Below, piece by piece: positions 34,722 to 45,819 of a stretch of 64,000 nucleotides of DNA. The DNA is from Rhodovulum kholense (GTDB lineage: Bacteria > Pseudomonadota > Alphaproteobacteria > Rhodobacterales > Rhodobacteraceae). Each line of letters starts with the position of its first letter. Within the stretch, counting starts at the first letter, position 1. The translations under genes and the position numbers were made by a program. The notes beneath the pieces are model-generated. The model was not told the DNA's origin, did not search any database, and was given only the letters and a program-made list of their open reading frames with translations. The stretch lies in contig NZ_QAYC01000003.1 in the NCBI RefSeq assembly GCF_003053725.1, positions 186,001-250,000 of the forward strand, written 5' to 3'.

Positions 34722-35432
34722 ATGGGCAAGATTTCGGCAGTCCTTTTCGACAAGGACGGGACGCTTTTCGATTTCCAGCGCAGCTGGGCGGGCTGGGCTC
34801 TGGATCTTCTGACCGAGCTTTCGGACGGCAGTCCGGCGCGCCGCGCGGCGCTGGCCGATGCGCTGGGCTTCGATCTCTGTGCGGCACGGTTCCGGCCCGA
34901 AAGCCCCGTGGTCGCGGGCACGACGGACGATGTGGTGCGGCTGATGCTGCCCTATCTGCCGGGCTGGACGGGGCCGGCGCTGGGCGCCTATCTGACCGAG
35001 GCTTCGGCCCAGGCGCCGATGGTGCCCGCGGTCGATCTGGGGCCGCTGCTGGCGGGACTGGCGGCGCGCGGCCTGGCGCTTGGGGTCGCGACCAACGATG
35101 CCGAGGCCCCGGCGCTGGCCCAGCTCGAGGCGGCGGGCGTGCGCCGGGCCTTCGATTTCGTCGCGGGCTTCGACAGCGGGCACGGCGCCAAGCCCGGGCC
35201 GGGGCAGGTGCTGGCCTTCGCCGAGGCGACGGGCCGCCGCCCGGCCGAGGTGCTGATGGTGGGCGACAGTCGCTTCGATCTGGCCGCCGGGCGCGCCGCG
35301 GGCGCCTCGACCGCCGCGGTGCTGACCGGCACCGCCTGCGCCGAGGAGCTTTGCGATCTCGCGGGCGTCGTGCTGCCCGATATCGGCGCCTTGCCCGCCT
35401 ATCTGGACCGGCTTGGGGCCGGGGCCGCCTGA
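34722..35432 (+). CDS. HAD-superfamily phosphatase (phosphoglycolate phosphatase-like)
   Basis: A 236-residue HAD hydrolase with all catalytic blocks: nucleophile D10 and D12 in FDKDGT, a Lys in HGAKPGPG, and the acidic MVGDSRFDLAAGRAAG near the C-terminus. A helical cap lies between residues 17 and 100, as in phosphoglycolate phosphatase-like members. The ATG at 34722 is supported by CAGGAACC; earlier in-frame starts would extend into a non-conserved region. Substrate unknown. Confidence 0.88.
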   Translation: MGKISAVLFDKDGTLFDFQRSWAGWALDLLTELSDGSPARRAALADALGFDLCAARFRPESPVVAGTTDDVVRLMLPYLPGWTGPALGAYLTEASAQAPMVPAVDLGPLLAGLAARGLALGVATNDAEAPALAQLEAAGVRRAFDFVAGFDSGHGAKPGPGQVLAFAEATGRRPAEVLMVGDSRFDLAAGRAAGASTAAVLTGTACAEELCDLAGVVLPDIGALPAYLDRLGAGAA

Positions 35433-35514
35433 GCCGGCGGGAAGGGTGTCCGGCGGTCTGGCCGGGGGCAGGGGGCGGCGCTATGGTCGCCCGACAGTCT
35501 GAACGGAGGCAGCG

Positions 35515-37290
35515 ATGGCAGAAGCGGCAGAGGTCCGGCCGGGGCGGTGGATGCTGGGCGGTCTGGGCGCCCTGGCCGGGCTGGCGGCCTGGGTCCTTTT
35601 CGGCGTCCTGCCTCAGCCCATGGCGGCGATGGGCCTCGCGCGGCTGCATCTGTTTCTGGCGGCCTTCGCGACGGCCTTTTTCGGGGCGGGGCTGGCCATG
35701 GCCGGAGTGCTGCGGCCGGGACGGGCGCTGGGCGCGGCCGCCGGTCTGGGGTTGCCGCTGGCGGGGCTGCTGACCTGGGCGAGCCTCCGCTTCGATACGG
35801 TCGCGGCCCTTTTGGGCGACGATGTCGCGGTGCCCGCTTTCGCGGCGCTGCTGGTGCTGGCGACGCCCTTCGCGATCACGGGGCTGTCGCCCGGGGCGCG
35901 CTGGTTCGACTATGCGGCGCTGTTCACCCGGGCCTGGCAGATCGTGGTGCGGATGGCCGCGGCCTGGCTTTTCGTCGGGCTGGTCTGGGGCATCCTGTTT
36001 CTGTCGAACGCGCTGTTCGGACTGGTCGGCATCGGGGTCATCGACTGGCTGCTCGATGTCGAGGCGATGCCCTATCTGGTGACCGGACTGACGCTGGGGG
36101 TTGCGCTGGCGGTGGTGGGCGAGCGGTCCGATTACGTCTCGCCCGATCTGGTGCTCGGGCTCTTCCGGCTGCTGCTGCCGGTGGTTCTGGCGGTGGTCGC
36201 GGTGTTTCTGGCAGCACTTCCGGCGCGGGGGATCGGGCAGCTTTTCGGAGGGCTTTCGGCGGCCTCGATCCTGATGGCGATGGTGTTCGGGGCGGTCACG
36301 CTGATCTCGTCGGCCGCCGATGCCGAGGACGGACGGCTGCGCCTTGGCGCGGTGACCGGCTGGAGCGCGCGGCTTTTGGCGCTGCTGCTGCCGTTTCTTG
36401 CGGGGCTTGCGGGCGTTGCGGTCGCGCTGCGGCTGCGCCAGTACGGCGCGACGCCGGACCGGCTGCTGGCGGCCGCGCTGGCGGTGCTGGCGATGGGCTA
36501 TGGGCTTGGCTATGCAGGGGCCGTGCTCGGGGCGCGGGGCTGGACGGCCCGGGTGCGGCGGGTCAACGTGGCCATGGCACTGGCGGCGGCGGCGCTGGCG
36601 GCGGCACTTCTGACGCCCGTGTTCGATCCGCAGCGGATTTCGGCCGCCAATCAGCTCGCGCGCTATGACAGCGGCCGGGTGGCCGCCGACCGGCTGGATC
36701 TGTGGACGCTGGGCCATGACTGGGGCCGGGCCGGGCGCGCGGCGCTCGACCGGCTGGAAGAGCGGGCCGGGGCCGGGGGGGACCCGAAGCTGGCCGAACA
36801 GCTTGCGGCGCTGGACACCGCCGAGACCCGCGCCGATTTCGAGGTGGCGCGGCGCGGCTCGGACATTGCGGCCGACCGGGCCGGTCTGGCCCGGACGCTG
36901 CCGGTGCGCCCGGCCGGGGCGGCTCTGCCCCAAGGATTCCTGTCGAGCCTGCGGCCCTGGGAGCTGCAGCAGATCGCCGAGGCCTGCAAGGCGCGCACGC
37001 CCCAGGGCAACCCGGCCTGCGTCGCGCTGCTGGCCGATCTTTCCCAGGACCGGCCCGGCGACGAGATCCTCATTCTGGCGCAAAGCCCGGGCGAGGGGCC
37101 CTTGCTGCGCGCCTATTTCGCCGATGGCGACAGCTTCTCGATGCGCAGTCCCGATTATGTCGGTGGCGACGATCTTTACCGCGACGCGGCCGCTGCCATC
37201 GACGCCCTGCTGGCGGGGCGCTACGACCTGCGGCCGATGCGGCTGAACGCGGTCGAGGTCGAGGGCCGGACCCTGTTTTTCGGTCGTTAA
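35515..37290 (+). CDS. DUF4153-type polytopic membrane protein
   Basis: 591 residues. The first 370 or so contain about ten hydrophobic segments typical of DUF4153; the C-terminal 220 residues are hydrophilic and likely extracytoplasmic (for example RPWELQQIAEACKARTPQGN). Function of the family is unknown. Single gene between the HAD phosphatase and the H-NOX-like pair, 82 and 99 nt from its neighbours. Confidence 0.75.
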   Translation: MAEAAEVRPGRWMLGGLGALAGLAAWVLFGVLPQPMAAMGLARLHLFLAAFATAFFGAGLAMAGVLRPGRALGAAAGLGLPLAGLLTWASLRFDTVAALLGDDVAVPAFAALLVLATPFAITGLSPGARWFDYAALFTRAWQIVVRMAAAWLFVGLVWGILFLSNALFGLVGIGVIDWLLDVEAMPYLVTGLTLGVALAVVGERSDYVSPDLVLGLFRLLLPVVLAVVAVFLAALPARGIGQLFGGLSAASILMAMVFGAVTLISSAADAEDGRLRLGAVTGWSARLLALLLPFLAGLAGVAVALRLRQYGATPDRLLAAALAVLAMGYGLGYAGAVLGARGWTARVRRVNVAMALAAAALAAALLTPVFDPQRISAANQLARYDSGRVAADRLDLWTLGHDWGRAGRAALDRLEERAGAGGDPKLAEQLAALDTAETRADFEVARRGSDIAADRAGLARTLPVRPAGAALPQGFLSSLRPWELQQIAEACKARTPQGNPACVALLADLSQDRPGDEILILAQSPGEGPLLRAYFADGDSFSMRSPDYVGGDDLYRDAAAAIDALLAGRYDLRPMRLNAVEVEGRTLFFGR

Positions 37291-37389
37291 GTCCCGGTGC
37301 CGCTGCGGCACTTCGGGTCCGTTTGCCATTTCTTAAGGCGGCGCGCTGAGGATCGCCCAGGCCAATCATCCAGGAGTGGGCCAGTTCGT

Positions 37390-37977
37390 ATGCACGGGCT
37401 GATCAATCGCGCTATTCATTTCTTTCTTGCCGACACCTACGGCCGTCAGGTGTGGGGCGAGATTGTGCGCGATGCGGGGCTGGAACGCCATGCCTTCGAG
37501 TCGATGCTGAGCTATGACGACAAGACCACCGATGCGCTTCTGATCGCGGCCAGCGCCCGGCTTTGCCTGCCGCGCGCCATGCTGCTGGAAGACCTGGGCA
37601 CCTATCTCGTGTCGCATCGCGCGCTGGAACCGGTCCGCCGCCTGCTGCGCTTCGGCGGCGAGACATTTCTCGAGTTCCTGTTCTCGCTCGAGGATCTTCC
37701 CGACCGCGCCCGGCTGGCGGTGCCCGATCTCGACCTGCCCGAGCTGCGCCTGGCCGAAGACGTCTCGGACGGGTTCAAGCTCGACTGTCGCGGCGGCTGG
37801 CCCGAGGCGTTCTATATCCTGCAGGGCCTGTTGCGGGCGATGGCGGACGATTACGGCGCGCTGGTCCTGCTCGACCCGCTGGAAGAGCGGCCCGATGGCG
37901 GGCTTCTCGGGGTGCGCCTGCTGGATACCTCCTTCTCGGCCGGGCGCAGTTTCTCGCTGAAAGGGCCGATGGCATGA
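37390..37977 (+). CDS. H-NOX-like (HNOB) sensor lacking the proximal histidine
   Basis: A 195-residue heme-nitric-oxide-binding-domain protein; the start MHGLINRAI and the LLEDLGTYLV and RRLLRFGGETF segments are family-typical. At the place of the heme-binding His (equivalent to H102 of the Thermoanaerobacter protein) there is P104 in SLEDLPDRARL, and no YxSxR propionate motif is visible (KLDCRGG instead). It may bind heme differently or not at all. Its stop overlaps the GGDEF gene by 4 nt (ATGA), so it probably controls that cyclase. Confidence 0.78.
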   Translation: MHGLINRAIHFFLADTYGRQVWGEIVRDAGLERHAFESMLSYDDKTTDALLIAASARLCLPRAMLLEDLGTYLVSHRALEPVRRLLRFGGETFLEFLFSLEDLPDRARLAVPDLDLPELRLAEDVSDGFKLDCRGGWPEAFYILQGLLRAMADDYGALVLLDPLEERPDGGLLGVRLLDTSFSAGRSFSLKGPMA

Positions 37978-39011
37978 ACCTGCCGCTCGATCCCCGGCCG
38001 CGCGACCGTGTGCTGGGCTTGCCCGGGGCCTCGCTCGACCGGCTGATGCCGATGCATGTCTGGATCAGTGCCACCGGCGATGTGGTCCGCACCGGACCGA
38101 CCCTGCCGCGGCTGGCCGGAGGACCGCTGACCCTGCGGCCCTGGACCGAGGTCGTGACCCTGCGTCGGCCGCGCCCGACGATGCGGCTGGAAGAGCTGTT
38201 GCGGATGCAGGGGGTGGCGCTGAAATTCACCTTGAACGCGGCGCCCGAGATCGCGCTGAAGGGGCTGGTGGTGCCCTTGCCCGGCGGGGCGGCGCTGTTG
38301 AACCTGTCGCTCGGGATCTCGCTGATCGAGGCGGTCGGGCGGTTCGACCTGACCCTGTCCGATTTCGCACCGACCGACCTGGCGGTCGAGCTCTTGTATC
38401 TGAACGAGGCCAAGACCGCCGTCGCGGGCGAATTGCGGCGGCTGGCGCTGCGGCTGAACGGGGCCCGCGTCACCGCCGAGGTGGAGGCCGCGACCGACAC
38501 GCTGACCGGGCTGGCCAACCGGCGCGCCTTCGACGAGGCGCTGATGCGGCTTTCGGCCAGCGGGCTGCCCTTTGCGCTGCTGCAGCTGGACCTCGATCTG
38601 TTCAAGGCGGTCAATGACAGCCATGGCCATGCCGCGGGCGATGCCGTGCTGCGGGCGGTGGCCGCGGTGCTGCGCGGCCATTGCCGCGGCCGCGATGTGG
38701 TGGCGCGGGTCGGCGGCGACGAATTCGTGATCCTGATGGTCGATTTCACCGACAGGGCGAAGCTGTCGGACAATGCCGCGCGGCTGATCGCGCGGCTCGA
38801 ACAGCCGATGCAGGTGCAGGAGACCGAATGCCGGATCTCGGCCAGCATCGGAATCGCGCTGGCGACCCGGCAACGCCATCCCTCGCCCGAGGTTCTGCTG
38901 CAGGAAGCCGACATCGCGCTTTACGAATCCAAGCGCCGGGGCCGGGGCCGCGTGACCTTCTACGACGACTGGCTGGAACGGCGCCGGTCGGCCAACGGCG
39001 ACACCGGCTGA
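37974..39011 (+). CDS. HNOBA-GGDEF diguanylate cyclase
   Basis: 345 residues. The N-terminal 145 or so residues resemble the HNOBA (H-NOX-associated, PAS-like) domain (WISATGDVVRTGPTL, LKGLVVPLPGG). A helical linker leads to a GGDEF domain with intact GGDEF (247-251), substrate residues LDLFKAVNDSHGH and an inhibitory RGRD (238-241). It should be an active, product-inhibited c-di-GMP synthase, made with the H-NOX-like protein by translational coupling. A terminator follows. Confidence 0.88.
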   Translation: MNLPLDPRPRDRVLGLPGASLDRLMPMHVWISATGDVVRTGPTLPRLAGGPLTLRPWTEVVTLRRPRPTMRLEELLRMQGVALKFTLNAAPEIALKGLVVPLPGGAALLNLSLGISLIEAVGRFDLTLSDFAPTDLAVELLYLNEAKTAVAGELRRLALRLNGARVTAEVEAATDTLTGLANRRAFDEALMRLSASGLPFALLQLDLDLFKAVNDSHGHAAGDAVLRAVAAVLRGHCRGRDVVARVGGDEFVILMVDFTDRAKLSDNAARLIARLEQPMQVQETECRISASIGIALATRQRHPSPEVLLQEADIALYESKRRGRGRVTFYDDWLERRRSANGDTG

Positions 39012-39045
39012 CCGGACGGGTCGGACCGGTTCGCGGCGCATGAAA

Positions 39046-39073
39046 AAACGCCCGGTCCTGCGGCCGGGCGTTT
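39046..39073. terminator. Bidirectional terminator between the GGDEF gene and RND pump
   Basis: AAACGCCCGG and CCGGGCGTTT form a perfect 10-bp stem with an 8-nt loop. A-rich on the left and T-containing on the right, it fits both converging genes (ends 39011 and 39099). Confidence 0.85.
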
Positions 39074-39098
39074 CGTTGTCCTTGGGGCGGGCGAGCCG

Positions 39099-42000
39099 CT
39101 ACTTGGCCATCTTGCCCCCGGCGATCTTGCGGATCGCGGTATAGAAGAGCGGCACGAAGAGCACCCCGAGGATGGTCGCGCTGAGCGTCCCGCCCAGAAC
39201 CCCCGATCCGATGGCGTTGCGCCCGCCCGAGCCCGCGCCCGAACTCAGCACCAGCGGCAGGACGCCGAGGCTGAAGGCCATCGAGGTCATGATGATCGGG
39301 CGGAACCGCTGTTGCGCGGCCTGAACGATGGCCTCGAACAGGCTGTCGCCCGCCTCCTGCCGGTCGCGTGCGAATTCCACGATCAGGATGGCGTTCTTGC
39401 CGGTCAGGCCGATCACCGTCAGCAGCGCCACCTGGAAGAACACCCCGTTCTCGAAATGCCCGAGCCAGGCCCCCAGCAGCGCCCCCAGAACCCCGATCGG
39501 CATGGCCAGCATCACCGCGAAGGGGATCGCCCAGCTTTCGTAAAGCGCGGCGAGGCACAGGAACACCGCCGCCAGCGACAGCGTGTAGAGCAAGGGCGCC
39601 TGACTGCCGGATTCGCGCTCTTCGAGCGAGAGCCCGGTCCAGGCGATGGCGAAGCCCGGCGGCAGCTGGCTGGCCAGCCGCTCCATCTCGGCCATGGCCT
39701 CGCCGGTGGTCACGCCCGCGGCGGGCGAGCCCTGCAGCTGCATCGAGGGCATGCCGTTATAGCGGTTCAGGCCCTGGGGGCCGAAGTCCCAGCTGGCGGT
39801 CGAGATGTTCGAGAAGGGCACCAGCCCGCCCGAGTCGTTGCGCACCCGCCAGAGCTCGATGTCCTCGGGCGTCGCCCGGGCATCGGGCTCGCCCTGCACA
39901 TAGACCCGCTTGATACGCCCGCGGTCGACGAAATCGTTGACGTATTGCCCTGCCCAGGCGACCGAGAGCAGATTGCCCACATCGGTCGCCGACAGCCCCA
40001 TCGCACCGGCTGCGCGCCAATCTATGTCCAGATTGAACTGGGCCGCATCCTCCAGCCCATTGGGCCGGATCGATCCGATCAGCGGGCTTTGCGAGGCCAT
40101 GCCCAGAAGCTGGTTGCGCGCGGCCAGCAATTCCTCGTGGCTCTGGCCGCTGCGGGCCTGCAGGTAGAAGTCGAAGCCCGAAACGTTGCCAAGCTCGATC
40201 ACCGAGGGCGGCACGATCGGGAACACCATTGCGTCCTGGATCTGGCTGAAGGCGCCGAAGGCACGCCCGGCGATGGCCTGCACGCTTTGCGACGGGTCCT
40301 GCCGGTCGTCCCAGTCCTTGAGCTGGACGAAGCCGATCCCCATGTTCTGCCCCCGCCCGGCGAAGGAGAAGCCGACCACCGTGAAGACCGAGTCGACGTT
40401 GTCGGTTTCGGCGGTCAGGAAGTAGTTCTGGATCTGCTTGGCAACCTCCTCGGTGCGCTGGGCGCTGGCGCCGGTCGGCCCCTGGACCAGCGTGAAGAGG
40501 ATGCCCTGATCCTCGTCGGGCAGAAAGCCGGTCGGCGTCCGGAGGAAGAGCAGCGCCATCACCGCGGCCAGCGCGAGATAGACCACCCCCACCCGCAGCG
40601 GCCGCCGCACGATCCAGCCCACGGTGGACCCGTAGCCTCCGGCGAGCTTCTCGAAGAAGATGTTGAACCAGCCGAAGGGCCCGCGATGGGTGTGGACCGC
40701 ATCCTTCGAGCGCAGGATCGAGGCGCAAAGCGCGGGCGTCAGGGTCAGCGCGACCAGCACCGACAGACCCATCGCCGAGACGATGGTCACCGAGAACTGC
40801 TGGTAGATGACCCCGGTCGAGCCGCCGAAGAAAGCCATCGGAATGAACACCGCCGACAGCACCAGCGCGATCCCGACCAGCGCCCCGGTGATCTGGCCCA
40901 TCGACTTGCGCGTGGCCTCGCGCGGCGTCAGGCCCTCTTCCTCGATGATCCGTTCCACGTTCTCGACCACGACGATGGCGTCATCGACCAGAAGCCCGAT
41001 GGCCAGCACCATGGCCAGCATGGTCAGCGTGTTGATCGAATAGCCGAAGATCGACAGGATGCCGAACGTGCCCAGCAGCACCACCGGCACCGCAAGCGTG
41101 GGGATCAGCGTGGCCCGGATGTTCTGCAGGAACAGCAGCATCACCAGGAACACGAGGATGATCGCCTCGAACAGCGTCTTGACCACCTCTTCGATCGAGA
41201 TCTTCACGAAGGGGGTGGTGTCGAAGGGGATCACATATTCGACGTTTTCGGGAAAGAACTCGGAGAATTCCTCGATCTTCGCCTTGACCCGTTCGGCGGT
41301 GTCGAGCGCGTTGGCGCCCGAGGCCAGCCGGATCGCCATGCCCGCCGCCGGTTGGCCGTTGCGGTTGGCGATGGTCGAGTAATCCTCGGCGCCGATCTCG
41401 ACCCGGGCGACATCCTTCAGTAAAACAAGTCCCCCGTCGGTTTCGGCGCGCAGCACGATCTGCTCGAAATCCTCGGGCGTCGACAGGAGCGACTGCGCGG
41501 TGATCGTGGCGTTCAGCTGCTGGCCCTCGGGCGCGGGCAGTTCGCCGAAGGCCCCGGCCGAGATCTGCGCGTTTTCCGCCGAGACCGCCGAGACCACGTC
41601 CGCGGGCGTCATGTCATAGGCGGCCAGCTTGGACGGGTCGAGCCAGATCCGCATCGCGTATTGCGCGCCGAAGACCTGGACCTCGCCCACGCCCTGGATC
41701 CGGGCGAATTCGTCGACGAGGTTCGATTCCATGTAGTCCGACAGGTCGACCTGTTCGAGCGAGCTGTCCTTCGAGATCAGCGCGACCACCATAAGGAAGC
41801 TGGCCGAGGACTTGCGCACGGTCACGCCCTGGCGCTGCACCGTGTCGGGCAGCAGCGCGGTCGCCTGGGACAGCTTGTTCTGGACCTGCACCTGGGCGAT
41901 GTCGGGGTCGGTTCCGGTCTCGAAGGTCAGCTCGATCGAGGAGGTCCCGGCCGAGGTCGAGGAGGACGAGATGTAGCGCAGCCCGTCGAGGCCGGTCATC

Positions 42001-42203
42001 TGCTGTTCGATCACCTGGGTCACGGTGTTGGCCACCGTCTCGGCCGAGGCGCCGGGATAGGTGGCCGACACCGTCACGTTCGGCGGCGCGATCTGCGGAT
42101 ATTGCGCGATCGGCAGCGACGAGATCGACAGCAGGCCGATCCCCATGATCAGGATCGCGATGACCCAGGCGAAGACCGGGCGGTCGATGAAGAAACGGGC
42201 CAT
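39099..42203 (-). CDS. RND multidrug efflux permease (AcrB/MexB type)
   Basis: A 1034-residue HAE1-family inner-membrane pump subunit ([17 protein letters not shown] start; helix-4 segment [24 protein letters not shown] with the proton-relay Asp pair; [26 protein letters not shown]). It forms a tripartite efflux system with the upstream periplasmic adaptor and an outer-membrane channel, which is not encoded here. The start at 42203 is fixed by the family N-terminus. The adaptor gene ends 19 nt earlier. Confidence 0.95.
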   Translation of the reverse strand: MARFFIDRPVFAWVIAILIMGIGLLSISSLPIAQYPQIAPPNVTVSATYPGASAETVANTVTQVIEQQMTGLDGLRYISSSSTSAGTSSIELTFETGTDPDIAQVQVQNKLSQATALLPDTVQRQGVTVRKSSASFLMVVALISKDSSLEQVDLSDYMESNLVDEFARIQGVGEVQVFGAQYAMRIWLDPSKLAAYDMTPADVVSAVSAENAQISAGAFGELPAPEGQQLNATITAQSLLSTPEDFEQIVLRAETDGGLVLLKDVARVEIGAEDYSTIANRNGQPAAGMAIRLASGANALDTAERVKAKIEEFSEFFPENVEYVIPFDTTPFVKISIEEVVKTLFEAIILVFLVMLLFLQNIRATLIPTLAVPVVLLGTFGILSIFGYSINTLTMLAMVLAIGLLVDDAIVVVENVERIIEEEGLTPREATRKSMGQITGALVGIALVLSAVFIPMAFFGGSTGVIYQQFSVTIVSAMGLSVLVALTLTPALCASILRSKDAVHTHRGPFGWFNIFFEKLAGGYGSTVGWIVRRPLRVGVVYLALAAVMALLFLRTPTGFLPDEDQGILFTLVQGPTGASAQRTEEVAKQIQNYFLTAETDNVDSVFTVVGFSFAGRGQNMGIGFVQLKDWDDRQDPSQSVQAIAGRAFGAFSQIQDAMVFPIVPPSVIELGNVSGFDFYLQARSGQSHEELLAARNQLLGMASQSPLIGSIRPNGLEDAAQFNLDIDWRAAGAMGLSATDVGNLLSVAWAGQYVNDFVDRGRIKRVYVQGEPDARATPEDIELWRVRNDSGGLVPFSNISTASWDFGPQGLNRYNGMPSMQLQGSPAAGVTTGEAMAEMERLASQLPPGFAIAWTGLSLEERESGSQAPLLYTLSLAAVFLCLAALYESWAIPFAVMLAMPIGVLGALLGAWLGHFENGVFFQVALLTVIGLTGKNAILIVEFARDRQEAGDSLFEAIVQAAQQRFRPIIMTSMAFSLGVLPLVLSSGAGSGGRNAIGSGVLGGTLSATILGVLFVPLFYTAIRKIAGGKMAK

Positions 42204-42222
42204 GACTTGGGTTCCCTGCCGA

Positions 42223-43449
42223 TCAGTTGCCTTGGGCCGGCTGGCCACCCTGGCCGTTGCCGCCGGTGCTGTCGCCGCCGCCGGTGGCGTCGTCGCCGTT
42301 CGTCTGGGCGCCGCGTTCCTGCGGGGTCACGGGCGCGCCGGGCTGGACCTTCTGCAGCCCCGCGACGATCACCCGGTCGCCATCGGCCACGCCGTCGGTG
42401 ACGATCCAGTCGGTGCCGCTGTCGCGCAGCACGGTCAGCACACGGGATTCGACCACGTTGTCGGCGGTGACGACCAGCGCGGTCGGACGGCCGCGCGTGT
42501 CGCGGCCGACGGCTTCCTGCGGCACCAGGATCGCGTTCGGCACGACGCCCTGGGGCATTTCGGCCTGCACGTACATGCCGGGCAGCAGCAGCCCCTCGGG
42601 GTTCGAGAAGTTCATCCTGAGCAGGATCACGCCGGTCTGTTCGTCGACATGGGGTTCGGCCGCGGTCAGCGTGCCCTCATGTTCATAGGTGCTGCCATCG
42701 GGCAGGCTGAGCTGGACCGAGACATCGGCATCGGCCAGCGCCTCCTCGGTATGGCCGCGGCGCCAGCGCACCAGTTCGGCCGCAGACATCGTCACGTCTA
42801 CATAGACCGGGTCGAGCGTGCGGATCACCGCCAGCGGGGTGGACTGACCGGCGGTCACAAGCGAGCCCCGGGTGGTCAGCGACCGGCCGACCGTGCCCGA
42901 CAGCGGCGCCTTGATCGTGGTCCGTTCCAGATCGATCTGCGCGGTCAGAAGCTGGGCCTCGGCCACCTGCAGCGCGGCCGCCGCCGAGTCGCGCTGGGCG
43001 ACCGCGTCGTCCACGGTCTGTTCGCTGGCGACACTGCGATTGAGCAGCGCCTCGACCCGCTTGGCGTCCTTCTCGGCGGCCTTCAGATTGGCCTGGGCCT
43101 GGGCCACCGAGGCCTTGGCCGCAGCGACCTGCGCCTCGTAGGAAGCCGGGTCGATGGAATAAAGCGCGTCGCCCAGCTCGACCTCGGCGCCTTCCTCGAA
43201 CAATCGGTCGATGATGATGCCCGCCACCTGCGGGCGAACCTCTGCCACGCCCGAGGCCACCACGCGTCCGGGAAGCCGGGTCCGGAGCGTGACGTCGCTG
43301 GCATGCAGCGTCACCACGGTCACGGCCGGCGGCGGGCGGTCGCCGCCGCCTCCGGGTGCCTGCGCCTGTGCCGCGGCGGCGCCGAGCGCCAGGACCACGG
43401 CAAGAAGGGGAAAGACGGCCCGGACGGGTCGCGGACAGGATCGCGGCAT
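42223..43449 (-). CDS. RND periplasmic adaptor (AcrA/MexA type)
   Basis: 408 residues. N-terminal signal peptide ([16 protein letters not shown]), biotinyl-lipoyl-like region ([24 protein letters not shown]), coiled-coil hairpin of heptads ([21 protein letters not shown] onward), beta-barrel part and a Gly/Asn-rich tail. No lipobox cysteine is evident. First gene of the leftward efflux pair, with GAGGAG before the start. Confidence 0.93.
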   Translation of the reverse strand: MPRSCPRPVRAVFPLLAVVLALGAAAAQAQAPGGGGDRPPPAVTVVTLHASDVTLRTRLPGRVVASGVAEVRPQVAGIIIDRLFEEGAEVELGDALYSIDPASYEAQVAAAKASVAQAQANLKAAEKDAKRVEALLNRSVASEQTVDDAVAQRDSAAAALQVAEAQLLTAQIDLERTTIKAPLSGTVGRSLTTRGSLVTAGQSTPLAVIRTLDPVYVDVTMSAAELVRWRRGHTEEALADADVSVQLSLPDGSTYEHEGTLTAAEPHVDEQTGVILLRMNFSNPEGLLLPGMYVQAEMPQGVVPNAILVPQEAVGRDTRGRPTALVVTADNVVESRVLTVLRDSGTDWIVTDGVADGDRVIVAGLQKVQPGAPVTPQERGAQTNGDDATGGGDSTGGNGQGGQPAQGN

Positions 43450-43584
43450 GGCGGAGCTCCTCTCGGGGCTGGGGAATTCGGTCGGACGGATTTACAAAAC
43501 CTTCGAGTTTCGGTATTTGCTTCCGCGCATTTCTGCAACATCAAACTGCAATGCGGATATGACAGGAACCTTAATCCGGGGACA
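43450..43584. promoter_or_regulatory. Divergent control region, efflux operon / TetR gene
   Basis: 135 bp of lower G+C between the adaptor gene and the TetR gene; the operator of the TetR protein is expected here. AAAC-N6-GTTT at about 43497-43510 and a TCCGC/GCGGA pair (about 43532 and 43565) are weak inverted-repeat candidates. Confidence 0.45.
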
Positions 43585-44238
43585 GTGGTCTTGAACCGAT
43601 GCGAAGATGCACCAAAGCGAGGCCGCCCGCTGCAGATGACCGCTCTCGAACGCGAGACGGTGATTCTGGATGCGGCCGAGCGGGTGCTGCTGGAGCAGGG
43701 GCTGACCGGCACCACGATGGCCGCGGTGGCGGGCGCCGCCGGCATGTCGAAGCGCACGCTTTATGCGGTCTTCGACGGGCGGACCGCGCTGTTCGCGGGG
43801 GTGCTGCGGCGGCTCCGGGTCCGGGTGGTCCGGCCGCTCGATCCGCCGGATCTGGCGCTGCCGCTGCCGGATCGCCTGCGTCGGCTGCTGGGACCGGATC
43901 TGGCGCCCGGCATCTGTGCGGCACCGCTGGAGCTTTTGCGCGCGACCCTTGCCGAGGCAACCAGTGACTCCGATCTGGTCGAATTGCTGCTGGAGGAGGG
44001 GCCGCGCACCTTCCGCCGCGAGATCCGCAAGGAACTCGACCGCGCCGTCGAGCGCGGCGAGATCCGGCTGAGCGATACCGGGAAGGCGGCCGAACTGCTG
44101 CTGGACATGGCGCTGCCCTGCACGCTGGAAGACCTGCTGTGCAAGGGCTGCGGCGTGACCGACGATGTCGACAGCATTCGCGGCCGGATCGATCTTGCGG
44201 TCGATGTCTTCCTCTCGGGCGCGGACGGTCGCGTCTGA
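43585..44238 (+). CDS. TetR-family repressor of the efflux operon
   Basis: 217 residues with an N-terminal TetR DNA-binding domain ([37 protein letters not shown]) and a helical ligand-binding domain. Divergent from the RND genes, so it most likely represses them and itself, as AcrR/MexR-type partners do. No ATG lies at the expected position: GTG 43585 behind GGGGAC is my choice, TTG 43591 the alternative. Confidence 0.85.
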   Translation: MVLNRCEDAPKRGRPLQMTALERETVILDAAERVLLEQGLTGTTMAAVAGAAGMSKRTLYAVFDGRTALFAGVLRRLRVRVVRPLDPPDLALPLPDRLRRLLGPDLAPGICAAPLELLRATLAEATSDSDLVELLLEEGPRTFRREIRKELDRAVERGEIRLSDTGKAAELLLDMALPCTLEDLLCKGCGVTDDVDSIRGRIDLAVDVFLSGADGRV

Positions 44239-44291
44239 GCGCGCGGCGCCGGGTTTCTCCTGTCTCTTCCTGTCCTGCCGGTTTGGCGATA

Positions 44292-44310
44292 GCAATTGGT
44301 TAACGATTGC
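44292..44310. promoter_or_regulatory. Inverted repeat before glpK, possible operator
   Basis: GCAAT (44292-44296) and ATTGC (44306-44310) flank TGGTTAACG, which contains the palindrome GTTAAC. It ends 7 nt before the glpK AAGGAGG site. It could be a repressor-binding site for glycerol control; no glpR-type regulator is in the window. Confidence 0.4.
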
Positions 44311-44332
44311 AGGACCCAAGGAGGCAAACGCG

Positions 44333-45817
<1,485 letters not shown>

Positions 45818-45819
45818 GC

